Counted from the stretch's first letter, positions 1-9,230 are shown. The stretch is DNA of 64,000 nucleotides from Verrucomicrobiota bacterium (GCA_028293545.1 JAQGOP010000035.1:62001-126000), one strand, 5' to 3'. Notes: a model not told the origin generated them from the sequence alone. Made by a program: numbers and translations.

Positions 1-690
1 TAGCGGATCAAGAGACGGTGTTAGGCCGCCCCTTCAGGGCTCGAGCGATGCGTGAACAAAACCCCGGGCGTTGCCCGGGGCTCTGGCTAGGGTGCCCCGT
101 TGGGGCGTAGGAACGAAGGTGCGCCGTTAGGGCGTAGAACGAGATGTCCCTCGAGCCGGGGCCTCCAGCTTCCTCCCACGTGCGGGAGAAGTCGCGGTCA
201 CGTCCGAAGCGCCACCGGCGCGCCCCAGCCGCAGCCCCGGGCAACGCCCGGGTAGGTCACGAGCAGTCGCGAGTGACCCGACGCGGTGTTGTTCATAACG
301 AGGTGGAGTTGGGCCGCCCCTTCAGGGCTCGGGCGATGCGTGAACAAAAACCCCGGGCGTTGCCCGGGGCTCTGGCTAGGGGTGCCCCGTTGGGGCGCAG
401 GAACGAAGGTGTGTCGCTAGGGTGGTAGGAACGAAGGTGTGCCGCTAGGGCGTAGAACGAGATGTCCCTCGAGGCGCAGCCTCCAGCTTCCCTCCGCGTG
501 CGGGGAAGTCCCGGTCAGGTCCGAAGCGCCACCGTACGCCCTCGCCGAGGCGCAACCTCCGGCTTCCTTCTGCGTGCGGAAGAAGTCCCGGTCAGATTCG
601 AAGCGCCAACGGCGCGCCCTAGCCAGAGCCCCGGGCAACGCCCGGGGTACCGCACGGATAAAAATCCAGCCCTGAAAGGGCGACCTAATA
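1..690. repeat. Degenerate palindromic repeat array
   Basis: No convincing gene is seen here. The stretch is built from repeated blocks. One block (about 22-122 and again 309-412) contains CCGCCCCTTCAGGGC, the hairpin CCCCGGGCGTTGCCCGGGG and GCCCCGTTGGGGC. A second block (about 120-252, 445-535 and, shortened, 546-640) carries GATGTCCCTCGAG and a GTGCGGGAGAAGTC-like segment. The array ends near 690 with CCCTGAAAGGGCG, a complement-like counterpart of the opening block, so the whole array is partly inverted. Short open frames in it are artefacts of the repeats. I read it as a cluster of intergenic palindromes, possibly REP-like; the mechanism of spread is not shown by the sequence. Confidence 0.8.
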
Positions 691-852
691 TCACGACGTT
701 CCCCTGCAGAGCCGCCGCATTCAGAATCGAAATTTCCGCGCGCTTATAAGCGCTCCCAAATCCCCTTCGCAGCCCCCGGAAATTTTGCGCTTCTTTGCGG
801 CCAAAAAATTCCCTCGCCCGGGACCCTGATGCGTACCCGCGCGAACTTAAAC
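691..852. other. Intergenic, no feature recognised
   Basis: This is the gap between the repeat array and the 3' end of the M14 peptidase gene. I see no RNA gene, terminator or reading frame worth calling. It is somewhat lower in GC than its surroundings. Confidence 0.5.
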
Positions 853-1620
853 TCAAACCTGGCCAGCCGATGCGGTCATCAGCGCGATCGCGGTTTCCAG
901 CGCCGCGCGATGCGCCGCGATCCGCTGCTTCAGGGGAAACGCGGACGGCGACTCGACGGTGTAGGTGAGGGTGGTGTGATGCGCCCGCAGGTAAACCGAT
1001 TCCGGCCAGCGTTCGCGGAGGAGCGGATCGCTGACGGGTCGGAGGATGCCGGCCTTCGATTCGCGGCCGTCAATCAGCGGGCTGTGGTCGATCGCGCACA
1101 CCTTCGCCACGGCTTCGAGCATCGGCTCGGCCAAGCTGGCGCGCTGCTCGGGGTTGAGCTCGTACAGGTAATAGCCGGTGGATTCCCAATCCTCGTGCAC
1201 GGACAGAGTGACATCGAAGTTGGGCTGGCGCTGCAGCCAGCGGACGTGCGCCTGGATTTCCGGCGCCTGTAGATCCTTGTAGTCGCGGTTGAGATCAAGG
1301 CCGGCGGCGTTTTCGCGCAGGCCGCGCGCCAGGCCGGCGGGATTCAGCAGCGGGCAGATGAACCAATTCGCGCGCGCATCGAACACGCCCGCATCCAGCA
1401 TTTCCATCAAGGCGAGCGGTGCGGCCGGTTCGTCGCCGTGAATTCCCGCCGAAAGGTAGATTCGCGGGCGCGGCCCGGGCGTTCGCTTGGTCAACGCGAT
1501 GAGCGGGCAGGCCTCGATCTCGCCGTATTTCTCGATGCGAAAGCCCGTGGACAAACCGGCATTGCCGAACCGGACGGCCAACGCGGGCGGGTCGAGGGGA
1601 GCAGCTTTGACAGCGGACAT
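853..1620 (-). CDS. M14 family zinc metallopeptidase
   Basis: A 255-residue protein of the M14 carboxypeptidase / succinylglutamate desuccinylase-like superfamily. The zinc site is visible: GIHGDE supplies the first His and Glu, LNRDY follows the PLLNPAG stretch, and SVHED supplies the second His; a Glu in YTVESPS near the C-terminus is the likely general base. No signal peptide is seen, so it is probably cytoplasmic, and it is short for a secreted carboxypeptidase. Its substrate (peptide, murein fragment or N-acyl amino acid) cannot be decided from sequence. The ATG at 1620 is chosen; a TTG 36 bases upstream would add 12 residues but is less likely. It is divergent from gltX, with 59 bases between starts. 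Confidence 0.82.
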   Translation of the reverse strand: MSAVKAAPLDPPALAVRFGNAGLSTGFRIEKYGEIEACPLIALTKRTPGPRPRIYLSAGIHGDEPAAPLALMEMLDAGVFDARANWFICPLLNPAGLARGLRENAAGLDLNRDYKDLQAPEIQAHVRWLQRQPNFDVTLSVHEDWESTGYYLYELNPEQRASLAEPMLEAVAKVCAIDHSPLIDGRESKAGILRPVSDPLLRERWPESVYLRAHHTTLTYTVESPSAFPLKQRIAAHRAALETAIALMTASAGQV

Positions 1621-1679
1621 GCGTTGGTTCTTGCTGCCGGTTTTGCCGCAGCTCAAGCCACAAACCTTTCCTGCCTGAC

Positions 1680-3053
1680 ATGTCCCAAGTCCGCGTACGT
1701 TTCGCTCCCAGCCCCACGGGTTTCTTCCATATCGGGAGCGCCCGGACCGCCTTGTTCAACTGGCTTTACGCCCGGCACACCGGCGGCGTGTTCATCCTGC
1801 GCATCGAGGATACGGACAAGGAGCGCAACAGCGACCAGTTCCTCAACCTGATCTACGACAGCCTGCACTGGCTCGGCTTGAACTGGGATGAAGGCCCCAA
1901 AGTAGGCGGTGAGTTCGGCCCTTACCTGCAGAGCCAGCGGGGAGCGGTGTATCGTGAGTACCTCGAAAAACTCAAGGCCACCGGTCGCACCTACGAAAAG
2001 GACGGCGCGACGTGGTTCAAATTGATCGGCGAACGCAGCGAGGTTTTTGACGATCACCGGAAAAAGACGGTGACCAAGGTGAAAACCGCGCCGACCGTGA
2101 TCGACGATTTGATCCGCGGCCGCGTTGAGCGCCTGGAGGACGAGGATTTCGTAATCGTGCGTTCCGACGGCAACCCGGTGTTTCATTTCACCAATGTCGT
2201 CGACGATATCGCGATGCGGATCACGCATGTGATCCGCGGCGAGGATCATCTCTCGAACACCAGCAAACACGTCGAGCTCTTCAAGGCCTTCGGCGTGCCC
2301 GTTCCCCAGTTTGCCCACATCCCACTCATCCTGAAACAAAACGGGCCCGGCAAAATGTCGAAGCGCGACCAGGGCGCGCTCATCGAGGAGTACCAGAAGC
2401 GTGGATTCCTCCCGGCCGCGCTGGTCAATTTCCTTTCCCTCCTCGGTTGGAATCCGGGCGGCGACCGCGAGAAAATGCCGGTTGAGGAAATCGTCCGCCT
2501 CTTCGATTTGCCCGGCGTGAACCAGAGCAACGCCCGGTTCGACGACAAGAAACTCGCGCATGTGAACATGCTGTACCTGCTCGAGCTGCCGCCGGACACC
2601 TTTGTGGAGAAGGCGCGCCAGTACTTCGAGGCGCAGCACCCGGACGCCCCGGCGTTGAAGGCGAAGGCGGCTTATTTCCGCGATGTGATGCTGCTCAGCC
2701 AGCCCAAGATCAAGGGGCTCGAGGAACTGCCGGCTTACACCGCCTACTTCTTTACCGAGGATTATGTGGTCGATCCCAAGGTGCGGGAGAAGGTCATGGC
2801 CAAGGGCGACCCCAAGGCGCGGCTCCACGAGTTGATTGGGGCCCTGGCGGTTTTCGATTTTTCCACCGATTCCGCGATCGAGGATTCCATCAAGAACCTC
2901 GGGGGACGTCACAACCTCGCGTTCGGCGATTACCAAGCGGTCGCTCGCCTGGGCGTTTCCGGCACCAATGCCGGGCCGAGCATCACTGGAATGTTCCGAC
3001 TGCTCGGCCGCGAGAAGGTGGAGGAACGGCTGAAGCGGTTGCTGGGTTCTTGA
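1680..3053 (+). CDS. gltX: Glutamate-tRNA ligase
   Basis: A class I aminoacyl-tRNA synthetase of 457 residues that charges tRNA-Glu with glutamate. The N-terminal [18 protein letters not shown] contains the HIGH-type motif, and [14 protein letters not shown] carries the KMSKS loop. The C-terminal helical anticodon-binding part is present, and the length is normal for a bacterial enzyme. The start is the ATG at 1680; the leader is C/T-rich with no Shine-Dalgarno. A separate GlnRS lies convergently downstream, so this GltX is probably discriminating for tRNA-Glu rather than charging tRNA-Gln too; that part is inference. Confidence 0.97.
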   Translation: MSQVRVRFAPSPTGFFHIGSARTALFNWLYARHTGGVFILRIEDTDKERNSDQFLNLIYDSLHWLGLNWDEGPKVGGEFGPYLQSQRGAVYREYLEKLKATGRTYEKDGATWFKLIGERSEVFDDHRKKTVTKVKTAPTVIDDLIRGRVERLEDEDFVIVRSDGNPVFHFTNVVDDIAMRITHVIRGEDHLSNTSKHVELFKAFGVPVPQFAHIPLILKQNGPGKMSKRDQGALIEEYQKRGFLPAALVNFLSLLGWNPGGDREKMPVEEIVRLFDLPGVNQSNARFDDKKLAHVNMLYLLELPPDTFVEKARQYFEAQHPDAPALKAKAAYFRDVMLLSQPKIKGLEELPAYTAYFFTEDYVVDPKVREKVMAKGDPKARLHELIGALAVFDFSTDSAIEDSIKNLGGRHNLAFGDYQAVARLGVSGTNAGPSITGMFRLLGREKVEERLKRLLGS

Positions 3054-3054
3054 T

Positions 3055-3077
3055 GTAGCGCAGGCGGCCCGCCTGCT
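3055..3077 (+). repeat. 23-bp REP-like palindrome
   Basis: GTAGCGCAGGCGGCCCGCCTGCT, here split as GTAGC plus the palindrome GCAGGCGGCCCGCCTGC (8-bp arms), starts two bases after the gltX stop codon. It occurs in the opposite orientation at 3348-3370, giving an inverted pair. Further copies are at 5227, 5297, 30421 and 61077. It may double as a transcript-end hairpin for gltX. Confidence 0.9.
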
Positions 3078-3126
3078 TCCGAAAAAATGGCGGGCATGCC
3101 CGAGCAAACGATCGACCGGAATCCGC

Positions 3127-3287
3127 TTGAACAGAAGGCTGCGAAGGTAACGAAGCGGTTTAGGTCCGCGCGACCGAGCGTGCCCTTGACGGTGCGATTG
3201 GAATCTATCGGAACATGGATCGTTTAGGGCACGAGTGATTCCGCTTACTGGGACCTCTTTGTTACCTTCGTTCCCTTCTGTTCAAAA
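3127..3287 (+). repeat. Dispersed inverted-repeat element, copy A
   Basis: The ends are inverted repeats: TTGAACAGAAGGCTGCGAAG on the left and CTTCGTTCCCTTCTGTTCAA on the right. The interior includes GCGTGCCCTTGACGGTG and GATCGTTTAGGGCACGAG. Both interior blocks recur, in the opposite orientation, in copy B near 27.2 kb, and related blocks occur in copy C near 57.3 kb. The element sits between gltX and glnS and is itself enclosed by an inverted pair of REP-like palindromes. There is no coding capacity. It may be a MITE-like element or a structured RNA locus. Confidence 0.85.
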
Positions 3288-3347
3288 GGATTGGGTTGCT
3301 CGTCGGTCGGTCCGCCATGCTCGCTACGCGCTACCCGCTACTTCGAA

Positions 3348-3370
3348 AGCAGGCGGGCCGCCTGCGCTAC
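3348..3370 (-). repeat. 23-bp REP-like palindrome (inverted partner)
   Basis: Reverse-complement copy of the palindrome at 3055-3077, overlapping the last bases of glnS. The two copies face each other across copy A of the dispersed element, so the gltX-glnS gap could fold into one long hairpin. Between 3288 and 3347 nothing else is recognised. Confidence 0.88.
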
Positions 3371-5151
3371 TTTGCCCAAGTATCCCTCAGCGAGATCGTG
3401 CGATTGAAGATCGGCTTCGACGGGTCGGCGTCCTTGGAGTCGACGACAAAGTAACCAAGGCGCTCGAACTGAAAATACTGCGTGGACGTCGCACCCTTGA
3501 GCGACGGTTCGAGCTTGGCGGTCACGACCTCGAGCGAATGCGGGTTCACATTCTTGAGAAATTCGCCGTCAGCATCGGGTTCCGGCACGGTGAACAGGCG
3601 GTCATAGAGCCGCACCTCGGCATCGATGCAGTGGGTGGCGCTCACCCAATGGATCGTGCCCTTGACCTTGCGTTCGACATTCACGCCGCCGGCCCGCGTC
3701 GTGAGATCGGCGGTGCAGCGCAGCTCGGTCACGACTCCGGCGCTGTCCTTGATCACTTCATCGCACTTGATGATGCACGCATACTTGAGGCGCACTTCGC
3801 CGCCCGGTTTGAGCCGGAAATATTTGGGCGGGGGAACCTCGGCGAAGTCGTCAGACTCGATAAACACCTCGCGCGTGAGATGGATCGGGCGCGTGGTGGG
3901 ATTTTCGTCCTGTGGATTGTCCGTGGCGGTGCACTCGATCACTTCGCCGGCGGGGATGTTGGTGAGCACGAGCCTGGTCGGTTTCAGCACCGCGAGCCGG
4001 CGGAGGGCGAGCCCGTTGAGTTCCTCGCGGATGGCGTGCTCGAACACGGCGATCTCCGTCACGCTCTTGAATTTTGTCACGCCGGCGCCGATGGCAAAGC
4101 GGCGGACGGCGCTGGCCGGGACGCCACGGCGGCGGGTGCCGCTGAGGGTGGGCATGCGCGGGTCGTCCCAGCCGGTCACGATTTTCTCGTTCACCAACTG
4201 GATGAGCTTCCGCTTCGAAACGATCGTGTAGGTCGGGATCAGTTTCGAGAATTCGTACTGGTGCGGCAGCGGGCGAGGCAGGTTAAGATTCTCGAGCACC
4301 CAGTCGTAAAGCGGACGGTGATCAGTGAACTCGAGCGAGCACAGGCTGTGCGTAACGCCCTCGATGTAGTCGCTCAGGCAGTGCGCGTAATCGTAGAGCG
4401 GGTAGATGCACCACGCGTCGCCGGTCTGGTGATGGGCGGTGTGGCGGATCCGGTAAAGCAGGGGATCGCGCAGCCACATGTTGGGCGCGGCCATGTCGAT
4501 CTTCGCGCGCAGCGAACGCGCGGCGTCGGGAAATTCGCCGGCTTTCATGCGCGCGAAGAGATCGAGGTTTTCCGCAATACTCCGGTTTCGGAACGGGCTG
4601 TCGCGACCCGGCCGGTCCGGCGAGCCCCGGTATTCGTCGGTTTCCTTCGGGGAGAGATCGCAGACGTAGGCCTGGCCCTTCGTGATGAGCATGACCGCGT
4701 AATTATAAAGCTGGTCGAAGTAGTGGCTCGCGAAAAAGGGTTCGGCATGCGCGATCTCCGTGGGTGAAACCGCCGCAATGTGATAATCGGCGAGCCCGTT
4801 GAATTCCTGCGCGGCCGGGGTCGATCCCTTGGCCTTGAATCCCAGGTACGGGTCCGCCCAGCCCTCAATCAGCCACTTAACATCGGTGACGATGGCGTCG
4901 ATGTACTCGACCTCCTCCTTCGCCGGGTTGGTGTCGTCCATCCGGAGGTTGCACTGTCCGCTGTTTTCGCGGGCGATGCCGAAATTGATGCAGATCGCCT
5001 TGGCGTGGCCAATGTGGAGATAGCCGTTGGGCTCGGGCGGGAAACGCGTGACGATCTTCGGGTACCGCTTCTCGGCAACATGCTGCGCGACGATATCGCG
5101 GACGAAATCGCTCGGTGCCGGTGCGTTCGGATCGGTGTTTTCTGCGGTCAT
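3367..5151 (-). CDS. glnS: Glutamine-tRNA ligase
   Basis: A 594-residue class I synthetase that charges tRNA-Gln directly. The N-terminal RFPPEPNGYLHIGHAK holds the HIGH motif, and IVSKRKLIQL is the KMSKS-type loop in the GlnRS form. The first half is the Rossmann catalytic core; the C-terminal half is the beta-barrel anticodon-binding region. The length is normal for a bacterial GlnRS. Many bacteria lack GlnRS and use a GatCAB amidotransferase, so its presence is informative; no gat gene is seen here. It converges on gltX. The ATG at 5151 is the natural start, without an obvious ribosome-binding site. Confidence 0.96.
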   Translation of the reverse strand: MTAENTDPNAPAPSDFVRDIVAQHVAEKRYPKIVTRFPPEPNGYLHIGHAKAICINFGIARENSGQCNLRMDDTNPAKEEVEYIDAIVTDVKWLIEGWADPYLGFKAKGSTPAAQEFNGLADYHIAAVSPTEIAHAEPFFASHYFDQLYNYAVMLITKGQAYVCDLSPKETDEYRGSPDRPGRDSPFRNRSIAENLDLFARMKAGEFPDAARSLRAKIDMAAPNMWLRDPLLYRIRHTAHHQTGDAWCIYPLYDYAHCLSDYIEGVTHSLCSLEFTDHRPLYDWVLENLNLPRPLPHQYEFSKLIPTYTIVSKRKLIQLVNEKIVTGWDDPRMPTLSGTRRRGVPASAVRRFAIGAGVTKFKSVTEIAVFEHAIREELNGLALRRLAVLKPTRLVLTNIPAGEVIECTATDNPQDENPTTRPIHLTREVFIESDDFAEVPPPKYFRLKPGGEVRLKYACIIKCDEVIKDSAGVVTELRCTADLTTRAGGVNVERKVKGTIHWVSATHCIDAEVRLYDRLFTVPEPDADGEFLKNVNPHSLEVVTAKLEPSLKGATSTQYFQFERLGYFVVDSKDADPSKPIFNRTISLRDTWAK

Positions 5152-5226
5152 AACGCGTCAAATTGCGCGGCGTCCGCGCGCGAGGCAACCGCGGTTTTTA
5201 TGGAGGGAGGGGCGCAAGCTGCCCAT

Positions 5227-5319
5227 GTAGCGCAGGCGGCCCGCCTGCTTCGGGGGATCGTATTCCGAATCTCAAATTCCCAATCACAATCCACGGAGCA
5301 GGCGGGCCGCCTGCGCTAC
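5227..5319. repeat. REPIN-like inverted pair of 23-bp palindromes
   Basis: One palindrome copy at 5227-5249 (plus orientation) and a second at 5297-5319 (minus orientation) are separated by 47 bases, giving a 93-bp inverted doublet. The arms are complementary over at least 23 bases, and each arm also contains its own palindrome. The doublet lies between the 5' end of glnS and the 3' end of the pyrophosphatase gene, touching the latter. This is the arrangement described for REPINs. No REP-associated tyrosine transposase gene lies in this window. Confidence 0.85.
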
Positions 5320-7061
5320 TTCTTTTTTCGAAACGGCGTCGACGAAGCGTTGGCGGGCAGCGCGTTGTCGGCGGCCATCTCTTTCAAGAGGCTGCCGAGG
5401 TAGGGGATGAGTTGTTTTTTCCGGCTGACGATCCCGGGCAGGTCGAAAATTTCGTCCTGCTCGACGTGGGCGTAGGAAATGCGGTTGATCAGGCCGGCGT
5501 CGCCTTTGACCAGGAGCAGTGAATTCTGGGTGTTGATGTCCGTGACGAGTAGGCACGCGAAGGCGAGGTGCTCTTCCTCGCGGAGCTGCTGGAGCGCGGC
5601 GGAGATTTCCTTGGCGTGCTGCCAGAAATTGCCGAAGCCCAGTTCCTCGACTTGGGAAACGGCGAAGCGCACGGTTTCCTCCTCGTAGATCTTGAAATCC
5701 GAGCGGACGACCTTCGCGGGGGGATTGGCGAGGATGACGGAACCGGAACTGAAAATTTCGTCGGCGAGCTTGCGCGAATCAACGCCGGCGATCCCGGAGA
5801 GCCACGCGAGGATCGAGCCGTCCTTGGCGGTCGTCGTCGGGCTGTTCAGGTGGAGCGTGTCGGAAATCAGGCCCGACATCATGATCCCGGCGATGTCCGG
5901 CGACGGCGTAAGCCCCTCGCGGCGAAACAGGTCGGCGACGATCGTGCAGGTCGAACCGACCGGTTCATTGATAAAGAGTATGGGTTGCTGGGTGTTCAGC
6001 GAGCCGAGACGATGGTGGTCGAGGATCTCGGTGATCGTGACTTCCTCGGCACCCGGGACGGCCTGCGTCATTTCGTTGTGGTCGACGAGCACAAGGCGCG
6101 TCTTCACCGGCTTCAGGAGGTCGCTCTTCGTGATGATGCCCTGGAGCGCGCCCTCTTCGTCGGTGACGAGCACAGCGTGCTGGGGGCCGGTGGAAAATTT
6201 CCGCCGGACCTCGGCAATGCGGGTGTCGGCGCTGACAGTGGAGAATTTTCGATCGATGACGCGCTCGATCGTCGAGGCGGTGCGCACCACCCAGGCGGTG
6301 GTGGCGGAATCGTACGGGCTGCTGATGACGCTGACGCCTTTGGCCTTGGCGAGTTCGACGATCTCGGGCTCGACCTCGAGGTTGCTCGTGATGACGAGCG
6401 CGCGGATGCCAAGTTCGATCGAACGTTTCTGGATGTCGCGGCGATCACCGACGATGATGATGGACTGGCTGGCGGGGATTTTCTCGCGCTCCGAGATGCT
6501 CCAGAACGAGTGGATGTCCATCGTGCCGAGTCGCACATAGAACTCCTCGGTCTTGCGCTCGCCGACCAGGTGCAGTGGACGCGCCCGCAATGCGCGCGAG
6601 ATGTTGGCGAGCGAGGTGTTGACCTGGCGCATGAGGCGCGGCTCGTTGACGCGGGGGATGAAAACGCTGCCGAGGGCGGCGAGCGAAACGGTGCCGACGA
6701 TGCCCTTGCGCGGCGCGGTGACGGGCAGAAGCCGGATGTCGTGGCGGTCGATCAACTCGAGCGCCTCCGCGCACGTCGCGGTTTCGTTCACGGCAATGAC
6801 GTTCGCGGCCATGAGGTCGCGCACCCGCGGGCTCACGTCGCTCAGGTAGAGCGGGAGGGGCTGGTGAAAGCGTCCCAAGATCGTATCGATGCGCGCGTTG
6901 GAATTGCCGCAGCGCGCCGCGACGTAGCCGGTTTCCCCGCGTTGTTCCTTGAACGCAGCATACGCGATCGCGGAGCAAATGGCATCGGCGTCGGGATTTT
7001 TATGCCCGACGATATACGTCGAGCCTTCGGGGCGATTGGGTGGAGTGGCAACGGGCAGCAT
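5316..7061 (-). CDS. ppaC: CBS/DRTGG family II inorganic pyrophosphatase
   Basis: A 581-residue DHH-superfamily manganese-dependent pyrophosphatase that hydrolyses pyrophosphate to phosphate. Catalytic metal motifs are visible: GHKNPDADA at the N-terminus, VDHNE and DHHRLGS in the middle, and the DHHA2 substrate-binding motif SRKKQ near the C-terminus. Between the first and second metal motifs is a regulatory insert of roughly 240 residues with two CBS-like segments flanking a DRTGG-like region. Canonical family II enzymes are about 310 residues, so the excess is the insert. In characterised relatives this module binds adenine nucleotides and tunes activity. Start ATG 7061. No operon partner is evident. 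Confidence 0.92.
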   Translation of the reverse strand: MLPVATPPNRPEGSTYIVGHKNPDADAICSAIAYAAFKEQRGETGYVAARCGNSNARIDTILGRFHQPLPLYLSDVSPRVRDLMAANVIAVNETATCAEALELIDRHDIRLLPVTAPRKGIVGTVSLAALGSVFIPRVNEPRLMRQVNTSLANISRALRARPLHLVGERKTEEFYVRLGTMDIHSFWSISEREKIPASQSIIIVGDRRDIQKRSIELGIRALVITSNLEVEPEIVELAKAKGVSVISSPYDSATTAWVVRTASTIERVIDRKFSTVSADTRIAEVRRKFSTGPQHAVLVTDEEGALQGIITKSDLLKPVKTRLVLVDHNEMTQAVPGAEEVTITEILDHHRLGSLNTQQPILFINEPVGSTCTIVADLFRREGLTPSPDIAGIMMSGLISDTLHLNSPTTTAKDGSILAWLSGIAGVDSRKLADEIFSSGSVILANPPAKVVRSDFKIYEEETVRFAVSQVEELGFGNFWQHAKEISAALQQLREEEHLAFACLLVTDINTQNSLLLVKGDAGLINRISYAHVEQDEIFDLPGIVSRKKQLIPYLGSLLKEMAADNALPANASSTPFRKKK

Positions 7062-7220
7062 ACGAGCCGGGCACGTTGAAGGTCGCAGCGCGCGGGGGGA
7101 AGCGGGAAAATCCGGAATTCTTGGGTTTGAAACGGTGCCAGTGGGGGCGGGATCGCTGGGCGCCGCGCCGAGTCTGTCCGCGAACGGCGTTGTCGTCGGT
7201 CCCGCCCTCCTGGCCGAGCT

Positions 7221-7967
7221 TTAGGGTCCCGCTTCGGCGGGGGTTCCGTTGGCCGTGCCGACTCCGCCGCTGGCGGTGGCGTAGACCCGCGAGGGCCCGC
7301 CGAGCGGCAGGGCTTGGAGGACATTGCTGACGAGCTGGCCGGAGCTGTTGGAAACGAATTTTTGGGAAACGTCGGAGTAGAACGCCACGTTGCCACCGAT
7401 GAAGGCGACGTAACCCCCGGTGTCTTTATATACACCCTTGGCGGCATCCCAGGTGCCGGCCGCGGTCAGGCCGCGGGTGAAGGCGATCGGTGTCGTGGCG
7501 GGATCACCCATTTTCAGGCCGCCAACAAATTCCCAGCTCAGCGCCGCGTTCGCGACGAACGTCGGGTCGAGGCTGCGCCGCGCGGCGTCGGTTTTTGCGA
7601 TCACCGCATCTGGATAAGCCCCGTTGAAAAGCGGATCGTTCTTCGCGAAATAAAACGAAGCGTCGTTCAGCATGCCGTTGCGCGCCAGGATCGCGGGCCA
7701 GAGATAAGCGGGCGAGGGGGCGTTGATCAGGCCTTGGGCCTGGAGCACGGCGGGGTCGGGGAGGCGGTCGTTGTTATCGCTCGCATAAATCATCGCGGCC
7801 TTCGCGATCTCGCGGAGATTGTTGGCGTCGACGGTGCGCTGCGCCTTTTCGCGGACGGTGCCGACGGTGGGAATAATGATGGCCGCGAGAATCCCGATGA
7901 TCGCGATCACCGTCAGGAGTTCGATCAGCGTGAAGCCCGCGCGTGGGGGGTAATTTGAATTTTTCAT
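7221..7967 (-). CDS. Type II secretion/pilin-like protein with prepilin N-terminus
   Basis: A 248-residue pseudopilin-like protein. After a short basic leader the sequence RAGFTLIELLTVIAIIGIL gives the prepilin peptidase site (Gly-Phe, with Glu at +5) and one hydrophobic helix. The rest is a periplasmic globular region. Verrucomicrobia and Planctomycetes carry many such lone prepilin-motif proteins of unknown role, so a structural pilin or secretion role is not assured. The ATG at 7967 places the leader at a normal length; a start 45 bases upstream would give an atypically long leader. No prepilin peptidase or secretion gene is adjacent. Confidence 0.85.
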   Translation of the reverse strand: MKNSNYPPRAGFTLIELLTVIAIIGILAAIIIPTVGTVREKAQRTVDANNLREIAKAAMIYASDNNDRLPDPAVLQAQGLINAPSPAYLWPAILARNGMLNDASFYFAKNDPLFNGAYPDAVIAKTDAARRSLDPTFVANAALSWEFVGGLKMGDPATTPIAFTRGLTAAGTWDAAKGVYKDTGGYVAFIGGNVAFYSDVSQKFVSNSSGQLVSNVLQALPLGGPSRVYATASGGVGTANGTPAEAGP

Positions 7968-8073
7968 TTGGGATTGGTTTTCCCCCAGCGTTTGGCTTGG
8001 AAAATTTCGCACAAGCGGAAATACGGGGCAGGACTGGACAAGCCTTTGCGATCTCTCCTAGCGTGCCCCTGCC

Positions 8074-8940
8074 ATGAAAATCTATCTGGATGGAAAATTC
8101 GTCGACGACGCTGACGCCAAGATCTCCGTGTTTGACCACGGTCTGCTCTATGGCGACGGGGTATTCGAAGGCATCCGCCTTTACGGCGGAAATATTTTCC
8201 GTCTCGACGAGCACTTGGAGCGCCTCGAGTACTCCGCCAAGGCGATCATGCTGAAGCTGCCGCTTTCGCGGAAGGAAATCAGCGACGTCACGTGCGAAAC
8301 CTGCCGCCAGAACAACCTGACCGACGCCTACATCCGCCTCGTGGTCACCCGCGGAGTGGGCGACCTGGGCCTGGCGCCGTGGCTCTGCCCCAAGCCCTCG
8401 ATGTTCGTCATCGCGAGCAAGATCGCGCTTTACCCGAAGGAGCATTACGACAACGGCCTCGCGATCGTCACCGTGCCGACGCGCCGCATCAATCCCGCTG
8501 CGCTGCCGCCGACGATCAAGTCGCTGAACTACCTGAACAACATCCTCGGCAAGATCGAGGCGAAGCAGTTTGGCGCGCTCGAGGCGATCATGCTCAACGA
8601 CCAGGGTTACATCGCCGAGTGCACCGCGGATAATATTTTCATTGTGCACAAGGGCGAACTCATCACGCCTGCGTCGTCCCAAGGCGCGCTCAAGGGCATC
8701 ACGCGTTCGGCGATTTTCTCCATCGCGGAGGAACTCGGCATCAAGATTCGCGAGATGGACATGACGCGTTACGACGTGTGGGTGGCCGACGAATGCTTCC
8801 TGACCGGTTCCGGCGCCGAGGTGATTCCCGTGGTAAAGCTCGACGGCCGCGAAATCGGCGCGGGCAAGCCCGGTGAGATCACGCAGAAAGTGCTCGCCGC
8901 CTTCCGTCGTCGCGTGCTGGTCGAGGGCACCCGCATCTGA
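8074..8940 (+). CDS. ilvE: Branched-chain amino acid aminotransferase
   Basis: A fold-type IV PLP enzyme of 288 residues, catalysing the last step of leucine, isoleucine and valine synthesis from the keto acids with glutamate. The N-terminal DHGLLYGDGVFEGIR and the TIKSLNYLNNIL stretch, whose Lys binds PLP, are typical, as is GYIAECTADNIFIV. The length is normal for the short bacterial form. D-amino-acid aminotransferase is the main alternative within the fold, but the motif pattern favours IlvE. It has its own leader, divergent from the pseudopilin-like gene. leuCD lie about 10 kb downstream. Confidence 0.9.
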   Translation: MKIYLDGKFVDDADAKISVFDHGLLYGDGVFEGIRLYGGNIFRLDEHLERLEYSAKAIMLKLPLSRKEISDVTCETCRQNNLTDAYIRLVVTRGVGDLGLAPWLCPKPSMFVIASKIALYPKEHYDNGLAIVTVPTRRINPAALPPTIKSLNYLNNILGKIEAKQFGALEAIMLNDQGYIAECTADNIFIVHKGELITPASSQGALKGITRSAIFSIAEELGIKIREMDMTRYDVWVADECFLTGSGAEVIPVVKLDGREIGAGKPGEITQKVLAAFRRRVLVEGTRI

Positions 8941-9230
8941 TTCTGAGGCGCGCAGCGCGGGTCAGGTAAATTTACGAGGGACGATGCCGGGATGCGCGGC
9001 GCCTGGTTGCGTGCTGCGCTCCGTTGCGCGCCACGGCAACCAAGTCCGCCCAAATCAGAGTTCCGAATGAATTTGGCCTCCGCGAATTCGCGCTACGTAA
9101 ATCTCCACGCCGGCGTTTTGAAAATTCTTCCTTTGGAATTCGCCCCTCGCAAATCGTGCCACCGTTGACGCTGTTTCCTGTTCCCGCTCCGTCCGATTTT
9201 GACCCCGGCGCTTGCCAGCCAGCACGTCTG
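8941..9230. other. Intergenic leader of the mcsAB-clpC operon
   Basis: The 326-base gap between ilvE and mcsA holds no convincing gene. I looked for a CtsR operator and a CIRCE inverted repeat, which control this operon or heat-shock genes elsewhere, and saw neither. The only promoter-like element I noticed is the sigma-54 type site at 9231-9246. Confidence 0.5.

Noticed and set aside
1-690. A CRISPR array.
   Set aside because: The repeats are of unequal length and spacing, palindromic and partly inverted, with no regular spacers and no cas genes nearby.
144-749. Several short frames of 60-95 residues in the opening repeat array.
   Set aside because: They arise from the palindromic repeats, share no family features and appear on both strands over the same bases.
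1653-3107. A 484-residue minus-strand frame opposite gltX.
   Set aside because: It is antisense to a complete GltX with HIGH and KMSKS motifs.
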